This document shows, piece by piece, positions 1 through 5,401 of a DNA stretch of 9,320 nucleotides. The notes under the pieces were generated by a model that saw nothing but the letters and a program-made list of their open reading frames with translations, ran no database searches and was not told where the DNA came from. The position numbers were made by a program, and so were the translations under genes. Position 1 is the stretch's first letter. Every line of letters begins with the position of its first letter. Source of the DNA: JBAWAP01 sp049589355 (lineage in GTDB: Bacteria; Chloroflexota; Anaerolineae; VGOG01); NCBI GenBank assembly GCA_049589355.1, contig JBAWAP010000242.1, forward strand, positions 1 through 9,320. The letters run 5' to 3'.

Positions 1-2427
1 CTCAGGGAAGTCTCGGGGGAAGTTCAGGCCAATGAAGGGTTCAATGGCCTCGTAGCTTGCAAAGTAACCGGCCGGCCCCCAAGTCCCACCCGGACTGGTG
101 GTGTCCATAACCTCATACCTGTCATGGGAGATGTTGCCGGCATCGTTATGCACGTCGGCCGTATGGCCAGGTATAGGGTAGTGCGATATCAGGCCTATGC
201 CATTCCCTACCCGCCCTGGGCCACCCTCCTCAGCCCTATCGTTGATGGGATCGCTAAAGTAGACGAAGCGATTGCGCGAATCCACCCCTGCCATGGTGAC
301 GAAGTGGCCACCTATGCGCTCCCAGTCCTGCTTCTCGTAATTCCACGTCCAGAAGCCCAGGAGCAGGATGACGTCCTCGCAGCGCTCCACCTCCTGCTCC
401 ACCCACTCAAAGCTGGGTTGCGTTTGCTGCGTAACCGAGTAGTTATAGTTCAGGCCCTTGTCGGCGAGGTATTGCACAATAGTATCGTACATGTCGTCCG
501 GATAGGTTCCCCCCTCATGATAAGGATCATTGGTCCGCTGCGCATCGGTGTCCATGCGATAAGCCAGGTCCGCAACGAAGTGGGGCAGGTTCCGTGGATC
601 ATGGTCGTCCCACTGGCCAGGGCTGTACGATTGCACCATGGGATAGTTGTCGTTGATAGCTCGTGGAGACACCGGATAACGCTCCATCTTGGAATCGAAC
701 CACCACAGGCAGTTGGCCACTGCCAGCGGGCCGCAGTAGGACCAGTTGCCGCTGCCCGGTGGGTTATCCCATTGATCTTGCCGCTGGTCGAAGTCGGGCA
801 TCCCGCTGGGAGCGTAGTCAACCCAGTCTCCAGGTTTCCAGTAGGGGGTCGTGGTGGGGGTAGACGTTGCGGTGGGAGTGGGGGTCTTGGTGGGCGTACT
901 GGTAGGTGTAGCGGTGGGAGTAGGAGTCCTGGTAGGCGTACTGGTGGGTGTCAGTGTGCGAGTTGGTGTGACTGTACCACCACAATCAATGGGGATGTCG
1001 TGTTCGTTGTTCTCCTGGATGGTTCCGCTGCAGGTGTCGTAGATGATGATCTGTACCGTGTACGTGCCCGCTGGTGCACCATTGGGTATGGTCAGGTCGA
1101 ACACGAATGCGTCGCTGGGGTCAGAGCCGTGGATTGTCTTGGTCTGCGAAGCGCCAACCAGGACATAGTTCTGGGGGCGGGGGCCGATGACGTTGATCTC
1201 AACCTTGACCTCCTGGCTGTCCAGGGTAGTATCCACATCCGCAATCACACCAAGTGAGCCGCCCGGCGGCCTGCAGACGAGAGATATGTAGGGCTCTTTC
1301 TTCCAGGCCGTCCCTTCACCGCCTTCCAACTGCAACGTGCCCTGCTTGACGCCGACACACCAGCACTCAGCCCCTTGGCAGAGACACCCGGTGGTGTTGA
1401 CCTTCACCTGGACCAGGTTGTTGCCCTGCTTCACCCAGGCCGGGTTGATGTCGTAGGGACCAGAGGTGCTAAACACATCGTTCGCGCCTCTCAGGTAACC
1501 CACGAGGTGTCCGTTGAAGTACACCTCGTCCACTTCTGGACAGGTCGGATCCTCCTCATCCACGTCCCACACGATCAGGCTGAGCTTGGCCCACGAGAAG
1601 GAGGGGGAAAGAGAGTCAACGTAGATGTTGAACTCGATGGGGTGGCGATTGTCAGTCCTGAAAATACATGGCGCGTCAGAGCCCATGTCACCATCGGGAT
1701 ACCCGTAGCCAGCATTGTTCTCGTTGTCTTCTGTGGTGACGTACGTGCGGGTTGCTGCGCCGGGACACTCCTCACCATCACAGATCAGCTCCCACCGCAG
1801 AGTGTCCTGAAGGACCCATTGACGGGTAGTAGACGTTTCAGTCTCCTGATACCCCCCGACGTCGGTCATATAAAACTCCGTATGCCAGTCGCCCGGATAG
1901 TTAACCATCGACGAGCCGGCGATCGGGTCCCAAGCAATGAACTCAACCCAGGTCCAGGCATCCCAACCGTAATCGTGAGGATCTGGTATCTCTTGCGGGG
2001 GGTGTGCATAGTGTAAGGTACCGTCAGGCCGGTAGAGTTCGATTTTGGCGTAGCCCCCTTGCGTCACATTGCGGATCAAGCCAACACTATATATCCTCTC
2101 GTCGTCGCAATAGAACGGGGAGGGACCCACACACTCAGAGGGCTCATTGGGATCTGGCTGGGATAGCCCATGGCAGGTCATGCCATAGCCCCAGTCGAAG
2201 TAACTGCCGGTAGTGCTGGGGAGCGGGGCGGAGCCCAGTATTACTCCCTCTGAATGGCGGATCACGCCCTGCATCTCGCCCCCCTGCTGAGGGGTTGGGG
2301 TTGGTTCGGGAGGGTAGGCAGACGCTGGCAAGTTGAAAAGCAGCATCGCCAGCAACACCGCTCCTACAACCAGGGCAATACCCCCAACCCTGAACCAAGG
2401 CTTACCAATAATTCGATGGTTTTTCAT
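1..2427 (-). CDS. Exported multidomain protein with C39-like cysteine peptidase domain (3' end outside window)
   Basis: An unbroken minus-strand frame of 809 codons runs from an ATG at 2427 to the window edge with no stop, so the C-terminus is missing. The start is supported by AAAGGAGG seven bases upstream. Residues 13-33 are a hydrophobic segment followed by ASA-Y at 35-38, a plausible signal peptidase site, so the protein is exported or N-anchored. Residues 70-190 and 250-345 look like beta-rich modules (not named confidently). A cysteine cluster lies at C348, C350, C355 and C357. Residues 370-482 resemble an Ig/CARDB-like domain. Residues 485-528 form a Thr/Pro linker. From about 530 the sequence fits a papain-fold C39-like peptidase: NWSYCGP with candidate nucleophile C565, Gln residues just upstream (548-552) for the oxyanion hole, GGHFV with H708, and SDP with D726. 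Activity and substrate are inferred, not known. The plus-strand frames opposite it are shadows. Confidence 0.9.
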   Translation of the reverse strand, partial: MKNHRIIGKPWFRVGGIALVVGAVLLAMLLFNLPASAYPPEPTPTPQQGGEMQGVIRHSEGVILGSAPLPSTTGSYFDWGYGMTCHGLSQPDPNEPSECVGPSPFYCDDERIYSVGLIRNVTQGGYAKIELYRPDGTLHYAHPPQEIPDPHDYGWDAWTWVEFIAWDPIAGSSMVNYPGDWHTEFYMTDVGGYQETETSTTRQWVLQDTLRWELICDGEECPGAATRTYVTTEDNENNAGYGYPDGDMGSDAPCIFRTDNRHPIEFNIYVDSLSPSFSWAKLSLIVWDVDEEDPTCPEVDEVYFNGHLVGYLRGANDVFSTSGPYDINPAWVKQGNNLVQVKVNTTGCLCQGAECWCVGVKQGTLQLEGGEGTAWKKEPYISLVCRPPGGSLGVIADVDTTLDSQEVKVEINVIGPRPQNYVLVGASQTKTIHGSDPSDAFVFDLTIPNGAPAGTYTVQIIIYDTCSGTIQENNEHDIPIDCGGTVTPTRTLTPTSTPTRTPTPTATPTSTPTKTPTPTATSTPTTTPYWKPGDWVDYAPSGMPDFDQRQDQWDNPPGSGNWSYCGPLAVANCLWWFDSKMERYPVSPRAINDNYPMVQSYSPGQWDDHDPRNLPHFVADLAYRMDTDAQRTNDPYHEGGTYPDDMYDTIVQYLADKGLNYNYSVTQQTQPSFEWVEQEVERCEDVILLLGFWTWNYEKQDWERIGGHFVTMAGVDSRNRFVYFSDPINDRAEEGGPGRVGNGIGLISHYPIPGHTADVHNDAGNISHDRYEVMDTTSPGGTWGPAGYFASYEAIEPFIGLNFPRDFPE
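844..975 (-). repeat. Tandem repeat encoding the Thr/Pro linker
   Basis: Within the C39-like protein gene, codons 485-528 are almost all Thr, Pro, Ser, Ala or Arg/Lys. Two adjacent 42-nt copies at 870-911 and 912-953 differ at few positions and encode a 14-residue unit of the form TSTPT(R/K)TPTPTAT. The copies keep the frame, so length change would alter linker length in steps of 14 residues. The linker separates the Ig-like part from the peptidase domain and is probably extracellular, where such segments are often O-glycosylated (family knowledge, not seen here). Confidence 0.8.
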
Positions 2428-2434
2428 TTCTTTT

Positions 2435-2458
2435 CCTCCTTTGTCACCAAGTGGTGAC
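2435..2458 (-). promoter_or_regulatory. Ribosome-binding site abutting a perfect hairpin
   Basis: On the minus strand, GTCACCA-CT-TGGTGAC (plus 2443-2458) is a perfect 7-bp inverted repeat with a 2-base centre, followed immediately by AAAGGAGG (2435-2442) and, after seven bases, the ATG at 2427. A 2-base centre is too tight for a full hairpin, so it either folds with 5-6 pairs in RNA or acts as a DNA operator. The Shine-Dalgarno assignment is firm; the regulatory role of the repeat is inferred. Confidence 0.65.
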
Positions 2459-2470
2459 TTCTACACTAAG

Positions 2471-2496
2471 GATGTCGAACAGAGATGCCCGACATC
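2471..2496 (-). repeat. Inverted repeat in leader (GATGTCG / CGACATC)
   Basis: GATGTCG at 2471-2477 and CGACATC at 2490-2496 are perfect 7-bp arms around a 12-base spacer. The repeat lies in the predicted 5' leader of the exported C39-like protein gene, between the promoter and the Shine-Dalgarno site. It could be an RNA stem or a protein-binding site. Confidence 0.5.
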
Positions 2497-2509
2497 AAAG
2501 GAATAATAA

Positions 2510-2526
2510 CCTCCAAGGGTTGGAGG
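2510..2526 (-). repeat. Leader hairpin CCTCCAA-CCC-TTGGAGG with AT-rich tail
   Basis: A perfect 7-bp stem with a 3-base loop. On the minus-strand transcript it is followed by TTATTATT, giving a weak terminator-like or attenuator-like appearance about 30 bases after the predicted start of transcription. Its 5' arm contains CCTCC, an anti-Shine-Dalgarno sequence that could alternatively pair with the GGAGG at 2435-2439. Confidence 0.5.
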
Positions 2527-2552
2527 CGCTGCCCCGATGGTTCCAAGCGTCC

Positions 2553-2567
2553 ACTAATGGCATTAGT
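2553..2567. promoter_or_regulatory. Operator-like palindrome over the -10 / start point
   Basis: ACTAATG-G-CATTAGT is a perfect palindrome of 7-bp arms around one central base. It overlaps the 3' half of the predicted minus-strand -10 box (2565-2570) and covers the expected transcription start near 2557-2559, the classical place for a repressor site. No regulator gene is visible in the window, so the partner is unknown. Confidence 0.55.
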
Positions 2568-2593
2568 TTACCACATAACTTCTAGGATGTCAA
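2565..2593 (-). promoter_or_regulatory. Sigma70-type promoter for the C39-like protein gene
   Basis: On the minus strand, a perfect -35 box TTGACA (plus 2588-2593) is followed after exactly 17 bases by TAAACT (plus 2565-2570), which matches four of six -10 consensus positions including both As and the terminal T. Transcription would start near 2557-2559 and give a leader of about 130 nt before the ATG at 2427. The leader carries three inverted repeats. The call is from consensus and spacing only. Confidence 0.7.
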
Positions 2594-2616
2594 AATGGGT
2601 TGCGGCAGACATTTTG
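2591..2616. repeat. Inverted repeat at the -35 region (CAAAATG / CATTTTG)
   Basis: CAAAATG at 2591-2597 and CATTTTG at 2610-2616 are perfect 7-bp arms with a 12-base spacer. The left arm overlaps the -35 box of the minus-strand promoter, so the repeat is placed for an activator or repressor site. It is the fifth 7-bp inverted repeat in this intergenic gap. Confidence 0.4.
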
Positions 2617-2687
2617 GAAGGGGGGCTTTTGGAGTATTAGAGAAGCAGGTAAAAGATCAAGCGGGTTTCTGAAAAACCAGGAGCTAA

Positions 2688-2725
2688 AGGTGCCCGGCAC
2701 TTGCTTCCAAAAGTGCCGGGCACCT
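2688..2725 (-). terminator. Perfect 15-bp stem after the VIT/VWA gene; terminator-like or dispersed repeat
   Basis: AGGTGCCCGGCACTT (2688-2702) and its exact complement AAGTGCCGGGCACCT (2711-2725) flank an 8-base loop. The stem begins eight bases past the stop codon of the VIT/VWA gene on the minus strand. Stem strength suits an intrinsic terminator, but the following minus-strand bases are only TTTAG, a poor U-tract. An alternative is a dispersed intergenic palindrome used as an mRNA 3' end stabiliser. The structure is certain, its function is not. Confidence 0.55.
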
Positions 2726-2732
2726 GGCTCGT

Positions 2733-5066
2733 CTAACGCCTCCGCCAGGCAAAAGCCAGGCCCAGCAGAGGCAGCACTGCGCTGAACGCCGCCCCAGGGC
2801 AGATCGGCTTCCCCTGGCCCTCCGCCGAAGCAGGGGCTGTGGTTGAAGTGGGTTCAGGGGATCGGACGGTGAGCGTGGGTTCGGTAGATCGGACGGTGGG
2901 AGTAGGCTCAGGAGATGGGACGACGGATGATAGTTCTGGCACCTCGTAATCCCCTTCAGTCACCTCGTAGGCCCGCCCCTCCAGGACAACGATGACGTGC
3001 TGGCCCAGAGCGAAGTACTTGCCCCACTCTGGCCGCGCCGAGAGGAGATCGAAATAGCCCTCGGTGCCGAAACCCACCTTGGCCGTCTCCATCCGATCCG
3101 GCTCGTAGAGAGTGTCAGTCCACACCCCGTCGTGCAGGACGAAAGCCTTGTCGCCTACGTGCTTGACCTCGGCGGTAGTTGGAGCGATCACGGTGTCCGC
3201 CCCGCGCAGGGATTCCTGGACGACGCTTTTCTCCACCGCCTCGGCCCCGTAAGCCGGCGCTGGGGTGGCCATAACCTGAACCTCCTTCTCGACGATGATC
3301 TCCCGCCCGGCATCGGTCAGCGCCCTCTCTGTCTCTTCCACCAGGAAGGACGTGTAAGGGGTGATGATGCCGTAGCGCACGCTCAAGCTCACGATCTCGT
3401 CTACCAATTCCTTGCTCTCACCGTGGAGCCGAATCTGGCTCAGAAGATAGCCGATCTTGCGTGTCGCCCAGAGGCGAGGTATGAACGACTCGCCTCCCTC
3501 ATCCCGAAAGTGGATGTCTTCGTAGGCAAAACGCTGGAGACGGTTGTTCACCTCGCCCTCCAGGGTGACAGTGGTGAAGCCGCCCTCGCGGTAGCGGCCC
3601 ACCAGCACCAGTTGAGTGCCCGCGAAGAGGTCGGGCAGAGGGTAAGGGTAGGTATCCTCGACGTGCACATCGCCGAAATCGAGGTCCAGATCGGCCAGAA
3701 GCGGCGAGCTAACCTTAGCGTAGAAAGCCGAGACCTCTTCCTCGATAGACTGCCCCGGCCGCACGTAGGCGCTGGCCCCGCGGTGGCTCTGAGCCAGAGT
3801 GTCCAGCAGGATGGTGTTGACCTCATCGCCCACGCCGAAGGTGAAAACCCTGGCTGCTTCTGTGGCCGCCTGGGCCACGTTAGTGATGATCTGGTCCGTG
3901 TCAACCACTCCTTCGGTAGCCAGGCCATCGGTGAGGAAGATGATGAGCGTTGGCCGCTCTTCTCCAATCTGGGCCAAAGCCTCTAACAGGGCACGGTTGA
4001 TGTCGGTGCCACCCACGGCTTCCAAATCCCGCACGAAGTGCAGGGCCTCGTTCCGCTCCTCAGTTGGCTGAAGCCTGGTCGCGTACTGGCGCACGCCCGT
4101 GCTGAAAGCGATGATGTTGAAACGATCCTCGTCGTTGAGGTTATCCAGCACAAACTCCAGCGCCCCCTTCGCCTGATCCAGCTTCTCGCCTCGCATGCTG
4201 CCCGAGGTATCCAGAACGAGGATGACGTCCTTGGCCACTACCTCCCTCTCCTCAACCTCGACCTTGGGGGCGACGAGCAAGAGGAAGAAGCCATCCTCAT
4301 TTGGCTCGCGATAGCTCAGCAGGTTGAGCCCGAAATCCTCGTCCGAGATGGTGTAATAGAGCTCGAAGTCGCGATCGGGAACCACATCGTATTCCTCATA
4401 GCCCACCGTGGCGTTGTATTCGCCACGACGATCCACCGCTACCTTGTGGCTGGCGGAGTAGATGGCCTTGATCGGTTCGTTGGAGTGTACCTCGACGCTG
4501 ATGGCCACTTCCTCCAAGGGCCTGGCGGAGAACCGCTCGGTGTCCAAGGGGTAAACGTACTTGACCAGGCCTCCGTCCATCGAGAGCACCTGGCTGTACT
4601 CCAGCTCAACGCGCCGCTCCCCGTGAGAGGGGATGGGGAAGATTCGGGCCTGGAAAGCATTCCTTCCCACGTATTCGAGGAGGGCGGGGTCTTTACGGCG
4701 GCGCACTATGTCCTCGTAGATGCGGCGAGCCTTGTCCTTATCGAGGATCTGGCCTTCCAGCCTCTCCCCATCCACCCACATAGAGAACTCCGAGATCGCT
4801 GCCTCCTCGGGCAGAGGGAAGATATAAGTGCCTTCCAACTCGTAGGGTGTTTCGTTGACGAAGACCTGATCCACGTGAGTGATAGCCACTTGATTCTCGA
4901 TGGTCACCCTCACCCGGTGGTACTTAATGGTCAGGTTGGGAACATCGGTGATCGGAACGTGGGGAGGTGGATCGGGGATAATGACACCGTCGGCGTAAGA
5001 GTTTCCCACCGTAGCCATGATCAGGCCCAGAAGCATAGCCGTGACTAGCAGAATTCTCCTTTTCAT
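2733..5066 (-). CDS. Exported VIT and von Willebrand factor A domain protein
   Basis: A 777-residue protein of the VIT/VWA family (inter-alpha-trypsin-inhibitor heavy-chain-like; found as surface or envelope proteins in bacteria). Residues 1-26 are a signal peptide with likely cleavage after SYA. The VIT domain spans about 40-165. The VWA domain spans about 278-450 with a complete metal-ion-dependent adhesion site: D286-x-S288-x-S290, T354 and D380. YGIITPYTSFLVEE near 565-578 is the conserved segment that follows VWA in this family. Residues 718-744 are three 9-residue repeats of SPEPTPTVR type, then K753-P-I-C756-P-G, a hydrophobic stretch (759-774) and Arg775-777, a tripartite C-terminal sorting-like tail. 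I chose the ATG at 5066 over the in-frame ATG at 5072 because AAAAGGAGG at 5075-5083 is eight bases from the former and two from the latter. Ligand and partners are unknown. Large plus-strand frames opposite it are shadows. Confidence 0.95.
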   Translation of the reverse strand: MKRRILLVTAMLLGLIMATVGNSYADGVIIPDPPPHVPITDVPNLTIKYHRVRVTIENQVAITHVDQVFVNETPYELEGTYIFPLPEEAAISEFSMWVDGERLEGQILDKDKARRIYEDIVRRRKDPALLEYVGRNAFQARIFPIPSHGERRVELEYSQVLSMDGGLVKYVYPLDTERFSARPLEEVAISVEVHSNEPIKAIYSASHKVAVDRRGEYNATVGYEEYDVVPDRDFELYYTISDEDFGLNLLSYREPNEDGFFLLLVAPKVEVEEREVVAKDVILVLDTSGSMRGEKLDQAKGALEFVLDNLNDEDRFNIIAFSTGVRQYATRLQPTEERNEALHFVRDLEAVGGTDINRALLEALAQIGEERPTLIIFLTDGLATEGVVDTDQIITNVAQAATEAARVFTFGVGDEVNTILLDTLAQSHRGASAYVRPGQSIEEEVSAFYAKVSSPLLADLDLDFGDVHVEDTYPYPLPDLFAGTQLVLVGRYREGGFTTVTLEGEVNNRLQRFAYEDIHFRDEGGESFIPRLWATRKIGYLLSQIRLHGESKELVDEIVSLSVRYGIITPYTSFLVEETERALTDAGREIIVEKEVQVMATPAPAYGAEAVEKSVVQESLRGADTVIAPTTAEVKHVGDKAFVLHDGVWTDTLYEPDRMETAKVGFGTEGYFDLLSARPEWGKYFALGQHVIVVLEGRAYEVTEGDYEVPELSSVVPSPEPTPTVRSTEPTLTVRSPEPTSTTAPASAEGQGKPICPGAAFSAVLPLLGLAFAWRRR
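2835..2915 (-). repeat. Three 27-nt repeats encoding the Ser/Pro/Glu/Thr stalk
   Basis: Inside the VIT/VWA gene, codons 718-744 give SPEPTPTVR, STEPTLTVR and SPEPTSTTA, three in-register 9-residue units. They form a flexible stalk between the globular part and the C-terminal hydrophobic anchor. The DNA copies share the GGATCGGACGGTG core on the plus strand for the first two units. Confidence 0.75.
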
Positions 5067-5074
5067 CTCCATGG

Positions 5075-5083
5075 CCTCCTTTT
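5075..5083 (-). promoter_or_regulatory. Shine-Dalgarno site that fixes the VIT/VWA start
   Basis: AAAAGGAGG on the minus strand lies two bases from the first ATG (5072) and eight bases from the second (5066). Normal spacing favours the second, which also begins the signal peptide directly with MKRRILL. Confidence 0.8.
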
Positions 5084-5113
5084 GGACTCAGGTTGAAAGA
5101 TGTGTCAATTCAC

Positions 5114-5225
5114 GTAACTGCTCAGCCCGTGTCATTGCGAGGAGCATTTTTTGCGACGAAGCAATCTCCTCCTTGCGGCTTGGGGATTGCTTCGCTTCGC
5201 TCGCAATGACAGCCTGAGTAGTCAC
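5114..5225. mobile_element. MITE-like insertion with 8-bp flanking direct repeats
   Basis: The 8-mer CAATTCAC occurs at 5106-5113 and 5226-5233, exactly flanking a 112-bp segment whose ends are inverted repeats: GTAACTGCTCAG at the left matches the complement of the right end, GTGACTACTCAG, at 10 of 12 positions. Inside is an 80-bp imperfect palindrome (5131-5210) with perfect 11-bp arms GTCATTGCGAG / CTCGCAATGAC and further complementary blocks, GAAGCAATC (5158-5166) and GATTGCTTC (5185-5193). No transposase is encoded, so this reads as a non-autonomous element with a target duplication. The GTCATTGCGAG motif is known as a dispersed intergenic repeat in many bacteria. Short open frames across it are artefacts. 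It sits between the VIT/VWA ribosome-binding site and any promoter further upstream. Confidence 0.75.
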
Positions 5226-5246
5226 CAATTCACTTACTAGACGCAG

Positions 5247-5269
5247 TGAGGGTATAAAAGGTTCCCTCA
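5247..5269. promoter_or_regulatory. Operator-like inverted repeat in the divergent region
   Basis: TGAGGG at 5247-5252 and CCCTCA at 5264-5269 flank an 11-base spacer that contains TATAAA. The repeat ends nine bases before the greA -35 box and includes a possible minus-strand -10 (TTTATA) for the VIT/VWA gene. No convincing -35 accompanies that -10. It could be a shared regulator site; this is only positional inference. Confidence 0.35.
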
Positions 5270-5277
5270 ATGCTCAC

Positions 5278-5306
5278 TTTACAAATAAGCCAATTTGGTT
5301 TATAAT
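5278..5306 (+). promoter_or_regulatory. Near-consensus sigma70 promoter for greA-lysS
   Basis: TTTACA (5278-5283, one mismatch to TTGACA), a 17-base spacer, then a perfect TATAAT (5301-5306). Transcription should start near 5312-5314. This is the strongest promoter visible in the window and leaves a leader of about 220 nt before the greA start codon. Confidence 0.85.
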
Positions 5307-5325
5307 ATACTACAGTGGATTGCCG

Positions 5326-5351
5326 ACTGAGAGTGTCACCTCTCAGTTTTT
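5326..5351 (+). terminator. Terminator-like hairpin at the very start of the greA leader
   Basis: ACTGAGAG (5326-5333) and CTCTCAGT (5340-5347) form a perfect 8-bp stem with a 6-base loop, followed by a T-run through 5351. It begins about 12-14 bases after the predicted start point, so termination here would release an RNA of about 40 nt. There is no upstream gene on this strand that needs a terminator. Premature termination in the greA leader, producing the GraL short RNAs, is known for Escherichia coli; a comparable attenuator here is an inference. Confidence 0.6.
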
Positions 5352-5401
5352 GTCTATAGATAGCAGGTTTTCGCATATTGCGATTCAGGCGCTCTTCGTT
5401 A

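Noticed and set aside
124..2016. Long plus-strand open frames at 124-1257 and 1375-2016
   Set aside because: They lie opposite an 809-codon uninterrupted minus-strand gene with a start, ribosome-binding site, signal peptide and recognisable peptidase motifs. Their translations look like no family and are low in complexity over the Thr/Pro linker.
2997..5048. Plus-strand open frames at 2997-3986 and 4038-5048
   Set aside because: Antisense shadows of the VIT/VWA gene, whose VIT, MIDAS and conserved C-terminal residues are intact. No ribosome-binding sites or family motifs were seen in the shadows.
5102..5107. TTGACA on the minus strand as a VIT/VWA -35 box
   Set aside because: No -10-like sequence occurs 16-18 bases downstream, and the box lies too close to the ribosome-binding site at 5075-5083 for a normal leader.
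5017..5270. Short open frames on both strands across 5017-5217 and 5088-5270
   Set aside because: They read through the palindromic insertion. Peptides such as VIASEAKQSP and FASLAMT are typical spurious translations of the GTCATTGCGAG repeat.
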